NCBI GenBank assembly: GCA_036645935.1
Contig: JAVXNE010000001.1
Location: forward strand, 372,001-436,000
DNA length: 64,000 nt
Direction: 5' to 3'
Source: JAUNBN01 sp036645935
Lineage (GTDB): Bacteria; Bacillota; Clostridia; Oscillospirales; Ruminococcaceae
Each line of letters begins with the position of its first letter. The first letter of the stretch is position 1. Made by a program: the position numbers and the translations under genes. The notes under the pieces were generated by a model, which was not told the origin of the DNA, did not search any database, and worked only from the letters and a program-made list of their open reading frames with translations. Below, piece by piece: positions 28,281 through 38,403 of this stretch.

Positions 28281-29492
28281 TCAGTTAAAGAGCGTCGGGG
28301 TGTATATCCCGCCGTTGCTGAGAACGCCGTTTTCGATCTTGCAAACGGCCATGCTCATTCCAACGGGAGCGTGCGTTGTCGGGCTCTGGGTGTATCCCTT
28401 AACGCCCACGAGGTCGAGGTTGTTGATGTTGTTCTCAACTGCGTAGCGGATGGACTCGGCATCGGCCTTGCCGTCCATCGATTCGATGGCAGCCTTGATG
28501 ATGTAAACCATCTCATAACCTTGAACGGTCTTAACTGTCGCGTCCTCGCCGATAATCTCTTTGTAAAGCTTGCAATAATCTGCCAGCGCGGGATCGCCCA
28601 TCCAGGCTACGGCGTGGAAATAAGCTTCCTTAACGATTGTGGGATCGTCAAGCAGTGACAGGAACGGGTCGGCCATGTCCATTGCTCCCAGAAGAGGAAT
28701 CTCAAGACCAATCTGACTGGCCTGCTGAACGATAAGCACACAGTTAGGTGTGGTGTTGGGCATGAAGAGTATCTCGGCGCCGCTGTCCTTAATCTTCTGA
28801 AGCTGGGTTTTGAAATCCGATTCGCCGGTCTGGAAGGTGACGGAGCTGACTATCTCGCCGTCGATTTTCTTCCAAGCCTCGTCGAAACTGTTGGCCATTA
28901 TCGTCGAATAGGAGTTGGACGCGTCATAGAACATCGCAGCTTTGGTCAAGTTGAGCTTGCTCTTGGCATAGTCTGCGCAGAACTCTGCCTGCGAGATGGC
29001 GTTGGGCTGAGTGCACAGGAACATCGCAGGATAGGGTGTCTTTGTTTTGAGGTCTTGTGTAACGTTCGGGTCGGAGGGAACGCACAGGACGGAAACGCCC
29101 TTTTCGGTGCTGACCTCGACGAGTGACATGCATATCGTGCTGCTCGGGGGTCCGATTACCGCAACGGCCTTGTCGACGTCGACCAGGCGGTTGTAGGAGT
29201 TAATGGTCTGGGTTGCGTCGTTCTGGTTGTCGTAGGAAATATACTTGATCTGACGGCCGTTAATTCCGCCGGCCTTGTTAATTTCCTCAACAGCCACCAG
29301 TGCGCCGTTATCGACAGCGGTTCCGAGAACAGAGCCGTCGCCGGAAAGATCGTTGACGCCGCCGATGATGATTGGTCCCTCGTCGGACACAGGGGCTTTT
29401 TCTCCCTCCGGGGTGGTCTCTGATTTGCCGCATGCCGCAAACAGACTCAGACAGAGCACAAGAACAAGAACAATTGACAGATACTTTTTCAT
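28281..29492 (-). CDS. livK: LIV-type periplasmic-binding-protein-like lipoprotein (LivK)
   Basis: A substrate-binding lipoprotein of the Leu/Ile/Val binding protein family (403 aa). The signal peptide ends in the lipobox LFAAC near residue 21, so it is anchored outside the membrane. The body is the two-lobed Peripla_BP_6 fold, with IIIGGVNDLSGDGS at the start of lobe 1 and GPPSSTICMSLVEV in the ligand cleft. It precedes livHMGF and follows the CoA-transferase gene. The ligand is unknown. A non-amino-acid carboxylate is plausible given the operon. Confidence 0.92.
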   Translation of the reverse strand: MKKYLSIVLVLVLCLSLFAACGKSETTPEGEKAPVSDEGPIIIGGVNDLSGDGSVLGTAVDNGALVAVEEINKAGGINGRQIKYISYDNQNDATQTINSYNRLVDVDKAVAVIGPPSSTICMSLVEVSTEKGVSVLCVPSDPNVTQDLKTKTPYPAMFLCTQPNAISQAEFCADYAKSKLNLTKAAMFYDASNSYSTIMANSFDEAWKKIDGEIVSSVTFQTGESDFKTQLQKIKDSGAEILFMPNTTPNCVLIVQQASQIGLEIPLLGAMDMADPFLSLLDDPTIVKEAYFHAVAWMGDPALADYCKLYKEIIGEDATVKTVQGYEMVYIIKAAIESMDGKADAESIRYAVENNINNLDLVGVKGYTQSPTTHAPVGMSMAVCKIENGVLSNGGIYTPTLFN

Positions 29493-29548
29493 TTTTTGCT
29501 CCTTTCAGCATTTTTAATAACAAAAGTTTCCTTTTGCAATTATTGAGT

Positions 29549-30742
29549 TTAGAATATTCCTTTTTCTTTCAGTTCGGAGATCTGTTCCGGAGTGTATCCC
29601 AGCTCCCCCAGTATTTCATCGTTGTGCTCGCCGAGCAATGGAGGCCGTCTCGTTATCTTGCAAGGCGTTTCGCTGAATTCGATAGGGGATCCAATCACAC
29701 GAACCTTTCCCGCCTTGGGATGATCGATCTCTTGAATAATTCCGTTGTGTATAACTTGCGGATCGTTGACCACATCGTTGTAGTCGTTAACCTTAGCGCA
29801 CCATATGCCCTGAGCGCGGAACATCTCTATCCACTCGTCAGTTGTGCGTTTCGCGATAGCCGAGGATATAACAGGGTATATCTTGTCGCGGTCGCGCCGC
29901 ATGGTTTCTTTATCGGGCATAAGTTGCGGCAGCTCGGGTATTTCGAGCGCCTGCGCGAACCATTCGATATTGTCTGAGGCATTGGTGGCGAGCGACATAT
30001 AGCCGTCTTTAGTCTCATATATGCCGTATGGCGATTCCTGCATCGGGTGTCCTGTATGTCCACCAGGGCGCTCCGGCTGTATGCCGGTGTTTAGGAAATA
30101 TCCGAACTCCTGCGACTGCAGATGGATTCCGGAATTGAGAAGGTTTACTTCAACCTTCTGTGCCTTTCCGCCGTTTTGCTTATTGACGAGAGCCGCGAGC
30201 ACGCCGCTCACCATCAACATCGAGCTGTACATATCCACCACGTAAATACCACCGGTCATCGGCGGTCCTTTGGGTCCTACCATCCATGTGTAGCCGCTCA
30301 TGCTCTGCGCGAGCAGATCCTGCCCGGGCAAATTCGAGTAGGGGCCTGAACTGCCATAACCGAGCGCCTCACAGTAGATGATCTGATCGTTCACCTTTTT
30401 GCCGTCTTCAAACCCTATGCCGAGCTTGTCAATTACACCGGGTCGGTAGTTGGACATGACCACGTCGCACTCTTTAATGAGATCGTATACAATCTGCTTC
30501 GACTCAGGCTTTTTAAGATCAAGTGTCATGCTGCGCTTGTTTCGGTTCATCGCGAGAAAGAACGGACCTTCACCGCCCAGTTTATCCGTTGCCAAAAATG
30601 AACGGTTGAAGTCTCCTGTCCTCGGTCGTTCGATGTTGATGACGTCCGCACCCATATCTCCGAGCAATTGCAGAGCAAACGGAGCCTGTGCAAAATGCGT
30701 GAAACCCAGTATCTTTATTCCTTTAAGCGGACCGGGCATCAT
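29549..30742 (-). CDS. CaiB/BaiF family CoA-transferase
   Basis: This class III CoA-transferase of 397 aa moves CoA between carboxylic acids. The family opening (GPLKGIKILGFTHFAQAPFA) and the LDLKKPE and SNYRPGV segments are present. The expected catalytic Asp is in the GQDLLAQSMSG region (about residue 155). Its start overlaps the maoC stop by four bases. Its presence means that at least one pathway step works on a CoA thioester. Donor and acceptor cannot be predicted. Confidence 0.92.
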   Translation of the reverse strand: MMPGPLKGIKILGFTHFAQAPFALQLLGDMGADVINIERPRTGDFNRSFLATDKLGGEGPFFLAMNRNKRSMTLDLKKPESKQIVYDLIKECDVVMSNYRPGVIDKLGIGFEDGKKVNDQIIYCEALGYGSSGPYSNLPGQDLLAQSMSGYTWMVGPKGPPMTGGIYVVDMYSSMLMVSGVLAALVNKQNGGKAQKVEVNLLNSGIHLQSQEFGYFLNTGIQPERPGGHTGHPMQESPYGIYETKDGYMSLATNASDNIEWFAQALEIPELPQLMPDKETMRRDRDKIYPVISSAIAKRTTDEWIEMFRAQGIWCAKVNDYNDVVNDPQVIHNGIIQEIDHPKAGKVRVIGSPIEFSETPCKITRRPPLLGEHNDEILGELGYTPEQISELKEKGIF

Positions 30743-31200
30743 TCCGCCCCCTTTGGCTTGCGGCCGATGTACTGTTTGTCGATATGAAAGAGCACTGCCT
30801 CACCCTTCTGGTTCTTGACGGTGACATCCCATGACACGATACCGAACTCATCGTTCTTTATCTTCTTATCGGTCACCTTGAACTCGCAGTGAATTGTGTC
30901 GCCGGGATACACAGGTTTGATATACCTCACCTTGTCATGGCCGTAATGCACTGACGGAACTTTGGTCGGAGAGACTTCCTTGGCCATGAAGGCATCGGCG
31001 ACTCCGAGCGTCAGCACACCCTGAACAATGGGGCGGCCGATTGCCGGGAATTTCGCGCAGTACTCGGCGTCAACGTGCACCGGATGGGTGTTGTCTGAGC
31101 AGCCGATAAAAAGTCTGATGTCGGCCTCCGTCATAGTGCGCCCCGATGTTACCTGTTCCTCGCCTAACTCATAGTCCTCAAAATACTTATACTCTGGCAT
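30739..31200 (-). CDS. MaoC-like hotdog-fold dehydratase/hydratase
   Basis: A 153-residue single-hotdog MaoC family protein that hydrates or dehydrates enoyl/hydroxyacyl-CoA. The opening YFEDYELGEEQVTSGRTMTE and the ADIRLFIGCSDNTHPVHVD segment carry the usual Asp and His of the hydratase motif. It is placed between the FAD oxidoreductase and the CoA-transferase genes and is translationally coupled to the latter. The pair resembles acid-activation plus hydration steps. Substrate unknown. Confidence 0.9.
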   Translation of the reverse strand: MPEYKYFEDYELGEEQVTSGRTMTEADIRLFIGCSDNTHPVHVDAEYCAKFPAIGRPIVQGVLTLGVADAFMAKEVSPTKVPSVHYGHDKVRYIKPVYPGDTIHCEFKVTDKKIKNDEFGIVSWDVTVKNQKGEAVLFHIDKQYIGRKPKGAE

Positions 31201-31255
31201 TGGTTGCAGCTCCTTTCAAGCCTTAATTAATTGCGTCTGTCTTCTGACTTTTAAA

Positions 31256-32623
31256 TTATATTTCGCCGTCAAATCTTTTCGGCATGAGCACATTCTGGTT
31301 GCGAAGACGTGCGCGTATCTCTTTAGTATCGACGTCGCGCAGCGGCTTGCCCTCCCTCACCGCAATCGCAGCAGCTATTCCGCAAGCCTGTCCCATCAGC
31401 ATTGCGGTCGGTATGACGCGAAGCATCTCTATTGCTCCAAAATCTCCCGAAATGCAACGTCCCGCGACGAGCAGACCATCTGTTTTCTTGGGAAGAAAAC
31501 AGCGATATGGAATTTCCTTGAAACTATCGCTCGGGCTAAACTGCTGATACGGAGGTTGCGCCATCACAACGGCATCGTCATATTTGGTGCCGGCAAGCAG
31601 TTCCTTTCGGGTGATCGTGTATTCTCCGCAAAGCATCCTTGTGCTGCGAACCCCAACTTGAGGTGCCGTATCCATCACATAGGCTTTCTCAAATCCCGCA
31701 ACATTCTCGCGGAAATAATCCACCGTGATCAACATTTTGCGACGGGTTTCGATCTCCACCTTAGCGAGATCTTCAATTTTAACTCCGTCCCCTTGCATAG
31801 TAGTGTTAAACCACACGACGTCCGGTATGCTGCTGCGCATATAGAATCCTTGCGGCAATATGCCAAAGCTGTATCCGCCGCCCACTCCGCCAATGCGCTT
31901 GAGGTCACCCGAGACCGCTTGTGCGACGCCTTCCCTGCGAAGATATTCCTCCGCTTTTTCGGTGTCCACACCGCACACGCGGAACACCAGTCCGAGTGGC
32001 AGATTGCCCGTGGTGAAATCCTCGCCGGCCGTCACGAATACGTCTCCATCTCCGGTGCAGTCGATAACCGTCTTGCTGAGCACGGCAAGCCTTCCGGACT
32101 TGCTCTCGAAAATCGCGCCCTTTATCGTTCCGTCCTCAACATATGCTTTGCTGAACCACGCGTGGAACAACGGCTTGACTCCCGCCTCAACGATCATGTC
32201 GTTAGCGACACATTTCCACATCTCCGGATCGGCAACAGGACTGTATCTGACAACCTTGTCCTCGCCACCCGTTGCTCCCCAGCGCCGCCATTTAAGAATA
32301 TCCTCAGCTTTGTCAGAGCCCCAGACTTGCCGGGGAGGCTCGATAATTCCGTCGTATTTTCTCAGCCGTTCGATTGTCTCCTCTACCAGTCCTCTGATGA
32401 CGACGCTTCCGCTGCCGTCGCACAGGCAGTCGATGAGCAACACATACCCGCCTGTACCCATACCGCCCAGATAGCCGTATCTTTCCATCAGGACCACCGA
32501 AGCTCCCTCGCGAGCGGCGCTCACCGCGGCGCAATAACCGGCCGGGCCTCCGCCGACAACGAGCACATCTGCCTCGGCGTAAACAGGTATTTTCTGTTCT
32601 CTTTCAACAATATGCTTGACCAA
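31256..32623 (-). CDS. FAD-dependent oxidoreductase (FAD_oxidored / PF12831-like)
   Basis: A soluble flavoprotein of 455 aa with the dinucleotide-binding motif VLVVGGGPAGYCAAVSAARE at residues 19-38 and GYLGGMGTGG just after, typical of FAD_oxidored proteins. A second FAD contact (KKTDGLLVAGRCISGDFGA) is near residue 390. The start is TTG at 32623, preceded by AGGGAG. It is the first gene of the operon, 100 bases after the LacI-type operator. The family is poorly characterised; the reaction is unknown. Confidence 0.87.
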   Translation of the reverse strand: MVKHIVEREQKIPVYAEADVLVVGGGPAGYCAAVSAAREGASVVLMERYGYLGGMGTGGYVLLIDCLCDGSGSVVIRGLVEETIERLRKYDGIIEPPRQVWGSDKAEDILKWRRWGATGGEDKVVRYSPVADPEMWKCVANDMIVEAGVKPLFHAWFSKAYVEDGTIKGAIFESKSGRLAVLSKTVIDCTGDGDVFVTAGEDFTTGNLPLGLVFRVCGVDTEKAEEYLRREGVAQAVSGDLKRIGGVGGGYSFGILPQGFYMRSSIPDVVWFNTTMQGDGVKIEDLAKVEIETRRKMLITVDYFRENVAGFEKAYVMDTAPQVGVRSTRMLCGEYTITRKELLAGTKYDDAVVMAQPPYQQFSPSDSFKEIPYRCFLPKKTDGLLVAGRCISGDFGAIEMLRVIPTAMLMGQACGIAAAIAVREGKPLRDVDTKEIRARLRNQNVLMPKRFDGEI

Positions 32624-32721
32624 TTCCGTCTCTCCCTTGCTGCCTCATCCGATACCCTTCCGCACACCGTGCGGATTATTTCTCAAATGCCGCAGAATGC
32701 AATGTAATGGAATGTATTGTA

Positions 32722-32741
32722 TCGTGTAATGGTTTACACGA
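32722..32741. promoter_or_regulatory. Palindromic operator for the LacI-type regulator
   Basis: A perfect 8-bp inverted repeat (TCGTGTAA and TTACACGA, four-base centre TGGT) begins at the last base of the operon's -10 box and covers the expected start site. Position and symmetry fit repression by the divergent LacI family protein. A related half-site (GTTTAC) lies at about 32753-32758. Confidence 0.65.
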
Positions 32742-32769
32742 TAATAGCAAATCGTTTACTTACTTGCAA
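32741..32769 (-). promoter_or_regulatory. Sigma-A promoter of the 13-gene catabolic operon
   Basis: On the minus strand, TTGCAA (32764-32769), a 17-base spacer and TATTAT (32741-32746) form a good promoter about 120 bases before the FAD oxidoreductase start. The palindromic operator overlaps its downstream edge. Confidence 0.75.
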
Positions 32770-32942
32770 CAGATTCTGCTATAATCTACATAATGACGGA
32801 TTTTATGTCACGTAGTATAGCAACTTTAACAATAAAATTTCAATATTCGACTCTGCAACCCTTTCAATTATTATCTTTGATGCATTGTTCTCCACAACTG
32901 TGTAATCTGATACATCTCTGGATATTCCGACAAATTACGAGG

Positions 32943-32970
32943 TTGACTTATTGTGTTTGTGGGGTATAAT
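32943..32970 (+). promoter_or_regulatory. Sigma-A promoter of the lacI-type gene
   Basis: TTGACT (32943-32948), a 16-base spacer and TATAAT (32965-32970) lie about 40 bases before the regulator start. Two direct copies of GTAACAA follow the -10 box and might be an autoregulatory site. The two promoters are about 170 bases apart and divergent. Confidence 0.75.
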
Positions 32971-33010
32971 TGTAACAACACGTAACAATATTGCTAATAT
33001 GAGGTAATTT

Positions 33011-34018
33011 ATGAATATAAGGGACGTTGCCGTGCTGGCAGAGACATCTACCGCAACCGTTTCACGAGTGATCAACGAAGACCCTCACGTATCCGAAGAG
33101 ATACGAAAAAAGGTGCTCGAGGTCGTCGAGCTTACCGGATATAAGCCAAATCTTGTGGGAAAGGCACTTCGCACGCAGAAGAGCGGAAAACTGCTCGTTT
33201 TGCTTCCCACTATACAAAATCCGTACTATTCTCGTGTTTTGCAGGGCGTTGAGCAGTCGGCGAGCGTACAGGGTTATGACACAATCATCGCAATAACCCA
33301 CCGCGATCCCGAAATTGAAAAGCGATATTTGATACTCGCAAGCACAAAACAGGTGGATGGCGTAATTACGTTTACCTCTGCGTGTTCCGACGAGGACGTG
33401 CTGAATTACAGCCATCAGTTCCCTGTCGTGCAGTGCGGCGCATCGTCCACAATGGTGAGCTGCGCGTGCATTGACAACGTCAAGGCAAGCTATGAGGCCA
33501 CCGAATATTTGCTGCATCTGGGCAACAAGCGCATAGCTCTGCTAAAAGGTCCATATGGCCGCGCCTATGAGGTCGAACGCGAAAACGGATATCGCTACGC
33601 TCTGCTCGACAACGGTCTTCAGGTAAATCAGGCCTATATTGTTCCATGCGACTACAGCTACACCGACGGGTTCGACTGCTGCGATGAGCTTATGAAGCTG
33701 CCCGAGCCGCCCACCGCGATTTTCACGTCATACGACCTTTCCGCTGCCGGAGCAATAAAGAAGCTGCTCAAACTGGGACTTGTTCCGGGAAAAGACGTGG
33801 ACGTCATCGGATTTGACGGGACGTACATAAGTGCGATGTACTCGCCCGACATAACCACCGTCGAGCAGCCCGGATATGAACTGGGTAAGGCCGCGCTGTC
33901 ACTGCTGCTGGAAAAGATAGACAATCCCGATTCGATGGTTAAGAAGATCATCATGTCTCACAAGCTCACCATTCGCGAAAGCACTAAGTCGCTCCCACCG
34001 GCCGAAAGCACAGTCTGA
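33011..34018 (+). CDS. LacI/GalR family transcriptional repressor
   Basis: A 335-residue regulator with the LacI-type HTH at the extreme N-terminus (NIRDVAVLAETSTATVSRVI), the hinge, and a periplasmic-binding-protein-like effector domain (about 60-330). It is divergent from the FAD-led operon and probably represses it by binding the palindrome at 32722-32741, responding to a pathway substrate or intermediate. A strong terminator follows at 34128-34178. Confidence 0.95.
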   Translation: MNIRDVAVLAETSTATVSRVINEDPHVSEEIRKKVLEVVELTGYKPNLVGKALRTQKSGKLLVLLPTIQNPYYSRVLQGVEQSASVQGYDTIIAITHRDPEIEKRYLILASTKQVDGVITFTSACSDEDVLNYSHQFPVVQCGASSTMVSCACIDNVKASYEATEYLLHLGNKRIALLKGPYGRAYEVERENGYRYALLDNGLQVNQAYIVPCDYSYTDGFDCCDELMKLPEPPTAIFTSYDLSAAGAIKKLLKLGLVPGKDVDVIGFDGTYISAMYSPDITTVEQPGYELGKAALSLLLEKIDNPDSMVKKIIMSHKLTIRESTKSLPPAESTV

Positions 34019-34127
34019 TTGCAAAGTTCTACATGCGTTTTTTTGAACTTATGCAATCTGTGACTGTTCGTGTGGGCAGCGGTTTCATAAGCTGCCGGCG
34101 TACCGAGCAAAATACTGTAACCCAAAA

Positions 34128-34178
34128 AAAATCCGCCATCTCAATGGGTTGAAGACACCCATTGAGATGGCGGATTTT
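34128..34178 (+). terminator. Terminator of the lacI-type gene
   Basis: A perfect 22-bp stem (34128-34149 and 34157-34178) with a seven-base loop, A-rich before and T4 after, 110 bases past the regulator stop. It is suitable for both directions. Confidence 0.85.
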
Positions 34179-34373
34179 ATATGCTTGTTTTGGCGGTGCT
34201 GTTTTTAAAAGCCTGCTGGATTTCCTTGTTTCCATAAGTCGCCCTTGCAAACGGCAGACACCACGCGAGACACAGCGGTGAGCTTTTCTTGTCCAATTCA
34301 CAAGTTCCAAAACCTGCACGGTTTTTATGATTTTTCAGCTCATCTGTTTTTTAGCCGCCTGAACACCCACGCG

Positions 34374-34718
34374 TCACCGCTGCAATTGTCCCAGCTTGTC
34401 CAGTTGCGCAATTACCTCTGTGTAGCATCTCTGCAAGCCTGAATATTCCTTGTTCCTCAGTTTTTCAACTATGGTGCAGATCACCCGGCTGAGAGGGGTG
34501 AGTCCCATATTGCCCGAAACGCCTTTCAGCGTATGTGCGCATTCAAATGCTTTCTCATAATCTGTGGCAGACAATGCCTCCCCCAGCTTGAGAAAGGCCT
34601 CGTCTTTTAAAAATGCTGTGTAACAGGTTTTGTATAAGTCAACATCGTCCATAAAGCGATTCATCGCTCCATCCACATCCGCGCCGTAATCCTTTAGCTC
34701 TTCCATCAATTCATCCAT
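34374..34718 (-). CDS. Histidine-containing phosphotransfer (HPt) domain protein
   Basis: A stand-alone HPt protein of 114 aa that would relay phosphate between receiver domains. The phosphorylatable His is in AHTLKGVSGNMG (about residue 62), within a predicted four-helix bundle. It lies about 500 bases downstream of a hybrid histidine kinase with two receivers and of a GGDEF/EAL protein with two receivers, which makes a multistep phosphorelay likely. Confidence 0.9.
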   Translation of the reverse strand: MDELMEELKDYGADVDGAMNRFMDDVDLYKTCYTAFLKDEAFLKLGEALSATDYEKAFECAHTLKGVSGNMGLTPLSRVICTIVEKLRNKEYSGLQRCYTEVIAQLDKLGQLQR

Positions 34719-35212
34719 TTGGGCTATCCTCCTGTTTTTCAGAATCTGCTATAAAGTTTTAAAAAGCCGATTGAAATCTATGAGCTTTGCAATCGAATAT
34801 TGCTCATCACGACCAGCGTTCCGAAACACATGCAAACTATATCATCGTTGATCCCGAAGCCGATGGCCTTGGAGCAGCGCGTCGTCTTTGATATATAGAG
34901 CCGGCAGCAGTCTGCCTGCAATACTCTGGATGTCCGCCGGAATCGGTTGTAACCTCAGCGCGTTGGACAAAACGGACGGCGGTGAACCGCCATGCACTGC
35001 AAAATATAATATGCTTTTATTTCTGCTGTTAGGATTAGATCACCGCTTAAATCGGGGGCATCGGAACACATGTCGGAGATATTCACGGCCGTGCCGACAA
35101 GGTGCCCACATTGCTTCTTTAGATACTTCAGCCGAACGTCCGCAGAATTTTGGGGGCAGTTCCGCAGATACTCCACTGATGCGGGCAGAACGCTCTCATT
35201 TGCACCTTTGCG
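34719..35212. other. Gene-poor gap between HPt and hybrid kinase genes
   Basis: About 490 bases with no supported gene. Short open frames on both strands (for example on the plus strand from 34888) show no family features. I found no clear terminator or promoter of the minus strand, so co-transcription of the kinase and HPt genes is possible but not shown. Confidence 0.5.
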
Positions 35213-38200
35213 TTATGTGTTGTGATTTTGCAGAAAATTCCGCAGAGTTTGATAGAGCAGATTCGGCTCTATAGGCTTTGCCAAATGGGCGTTCATGCCG
35301 GCGCAATTGGCTTTTTCCATATCTTCCTCAAACGCGTTGGCGGTCATCGCGATTATGGGAATTGTTTTGGCATCATCACTGCGCATCTGGCGAATTGCCT
35401 TAGCTGCGGTCAACCCGTCCATAACGGGCATCTGGATATCCATCAAAATCGCGCTGTAATAGTAGGCTTCTCTCTGCGCAAAACTCTCAATTGCCTGAAG
35501 TCCGTTTTCAGCGACCTCAACCTCAAAGTTTTTCGCATTCAGAAGTTTTTTTGCAACCTCAATGTTGAGAGCGTGATCCTCAACGAGTAAGATTCGTTTT
35601 CCCTCGAAGTCAAAATTTTCCGGTGCAATCGAAACAGGCTCTTTTCTCTTTTCACTGTAAATTTTTTCAAGCGCCGAGTAGAGGGACGACTTAAACAACG
35701 GCTTTGATATCATCCAATTTACACCTGCCTGTTTTGCCTCCGACTCAATTGCCGCCCAGTCATACGCGGTCATGATAATAATTGTGACATTCGGGCCGAC
35801 TATTTTGCGGATTGCACGGGTGGTCTCAATTCCGTCCATGTCCGGCATTCTCCAATCTACAATGACAACGTCATAAGCCGCGCCCTTTTCCCACTTGGAA
35901 CGCACGGACTCCACCGCGCTCATTCCGGAAACCACATATTCCGCCTGCATTCTCATATCCCACAGAACTTGTTGGGTGTGCCGGCACACGATGATATCGT
36001 CATCGACAATGAGGGCTTTGAGTGTTTCAAAATGAATTTGAGATTTTGCCTCAATCGCGCGTTTACTTGTCTTCGGAATCTTGAGCTTCACCTCAACAAC
36101 AAATTCGCTTCCGACTCCTTCAATGCTGTTCACCGTGATTTTTCCGCCCATCAAATCAACAAGGTTTTTGCATATAGCAAGCCCCAGCCCCGTGCCGCCG
36201 TAAATGGATGCCTCTCCCCCCCGCCACTGTTCAAACGGCTCAAAAAGGTGCGGGAGAAAATTCTCATTGATTCCGATTCCCGTGTCATTTATGGAAAATT
36301 TCATCACGGCTTCATCCCGCGCGATCTTCTCCTGATATATGATGAACTGTACCCTGCCGCCTTTCGGCGTAAACTTGATTGCATTTGAAATGATATTGAT
36401 AAGCACCTGTTGCAGCTTCATCGCATCGCCGATATAGGTTTCCTCGGCGAAGCTTGTTATTATAGAATCGTATTCCACGCCTTTTTCCTGCGCCTGCGCA
36501 TGGCAGATGTTGTTTATGCCGCTTATAAATTCTTCAAATGGGATGTTGTCATTGCGAATAAATATCTTTCCGCTCTCAATCCTTGACATGTCCAAAATGT
36601 CATTTATGAGTGAGAGCAGAAAACGCGCGGAAATTCCAACTTTAGACAGATATTCCGCCACCTGTGTCGGGTCATTAACACAGCCCGCCGCCAATGTTGA
36701 CATCCCTATTATGGCGTTCATCGGGGTTCTGATCTCGTGACTCATGCGTGAGAGAAATTCGGATTTCGCGGCATTGGCCTGCTGTGCCGCGATCAACGCG
36801 TCTCTTAGCGTCTCATTCTTTTGCTGCTCCTCGTTATAGATATTCGTAATATCTGTTCTTGTGGCGATAATTTTCTTTTTCGCTCTGTCAAGATATGAAA
36901 ACTGAAGCTTTTTTTGGCTTAAAGCTCCGTTTTCCTCTTTCACTCGGCAATATGTCGTGAAGACATCGTGCTTCTCCAGCTGTTCAAAGAGATTTTCAAC
37001 AGACATATCGCGGATATTCTGCTCGATGTCCTCCTGCGCCACAAATTTGTGCGCGTACTCTGCGACCTCGTCTTTATAGCTGCCGGCGTACATTTGGGGA
37101 AGCGGGGTTTTCCCCGCTGTTTTGACATATATTTTGTAACCGTCCGTGATGGCGTCAATCAACACCAGGTAGTCGTAGTCCATGTTCACCACTGTGTACA
37201 CAAGTGCCTGCGATGTCTTTTTTTCATTGATGTCCGTGGCGTAAATATAGGCTTCGACATCACGGGTTTTGGGGTTTTGCAACATGTTTGCTTCTATCTT
37301 GATCCAGCCGAATCCGTTGTCATTAAAGCTGACATAAGCCTCGCCCGCAACGCTCGTTTTCCCCTCACGAAAGCATTTCAGCAAGGCCTTTCTGTTAAAT
37401 GTCTCCCTGTGTTTTTTAAGGTCCTTGTCGTTACTGTGTATGGCATATTCCCTCTCGAAAAATCCGTCCGCAGTTCCATTCCCCTGAAAGCTTAAAATAA
37501 CAGGACTGTCGCTTTGACCGTCCTCGCAGGTATTCTGTGTCAGGTTCATCTTGAACGAGCCAATCACATCTTGATTGTGTACATTTCTCCATTCGATCTC
37601 TTCGTTATAGCGCTCTTCCAACCGCATGCGTTCGGTTATGTCCACAGCTGAGCCAATTGCCTTTATCGGCTTTCCGCTGATATCGAAGATGGTGTTATAT
37701 GTGATTTCATTCCACCACGAGATGCCGGAATTTAAATTTTTCCAGCGCCCAACGCTTTTTGCCGTTTTCTCTCCTGCGTAAATTTTCTCATACATTTCAA
37801 GACACGCGGGGACGTCGTCCGGGTGCAGGTATCCCTTCCTGACAATCGTTTCGGGAATGTTTGGAATCGTTGTAACGTTGTTCGGCTCATCAGCGGAACT
37901 TGTGAAGTTGTAGATTGTTCTGCTCTCAATATCCAATATCCAACAGGTCAATCCGCTCTGCTTTGCAGCTTGCATGTACGTCTCCGCAAGTCGCCGATAG
38001 ACATTGATGTTCTCTGCGATGCCCTTTGCAATGATCGGTCTGCCGCTCTCGTCAAGCTCGGTGTTATATTGAATTTTTTTCCAGGTTGGAGTGCCTTTTT
38101 CATTCACCTGAATTTCCTCGGTGATATGTGCTTCTCCGCGCTTTATTCTCTCGTGTATCTGCAGCCATTTTTGAACGCTGTTCTCGCGAATAAACCCCAT

Positions 38201-38403
38201 GTCAATGAGGCTCTGGGGATAATGTTCCCAGTTTTTTGCGCCGCTGAGTTCCTCTGCGACGCTCATTCCCGAAACTCCGACGTCACTCACCGGATCATAC
38301 GTCCAGTACTGTATTCCGCACTGTTTCAAAATCAAGGCAAGTTCCGCTTCCGTTTCCGAAATATTAGATTGTATCTTATCCCTATCAGCATCTCTCTTAT
38401 TCA
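35213..38403 (-). CDS. Hybrid sensor histidine kinase with PAS repeats and two C-terminal receivers
   Basis: A soluble kinase of about 1063 aa without transmembrane helices. Order: PAS-like sensors (about 25-400, with PIKAIGSAVDITER at a PAS C-cap), a further region (400-525), HisKA with the phospho-accepting His in SHEIRTP (about 557), HATPase_c with GGTGLGLAIC (about 745), receiver 1 with VDWRMPDMDG and receiver 2 with MDIQMPVMDG. I start at the ATG at 38403, which overlaps the stop of the upstream GGDEF/EAL gene. Tight coupling suggests that the kinase and the c-di-GMP protein form one pathway with the HPt downstream. Confidence 0.94.

Noticed and set aside
31556..32707. A 383-codon plus-strand frame opposite the FAD oxidoreductase
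   Set aside because: Antisense to a clear flavoprotein gene and runs into the operator/promoter region; no recognisable protein.
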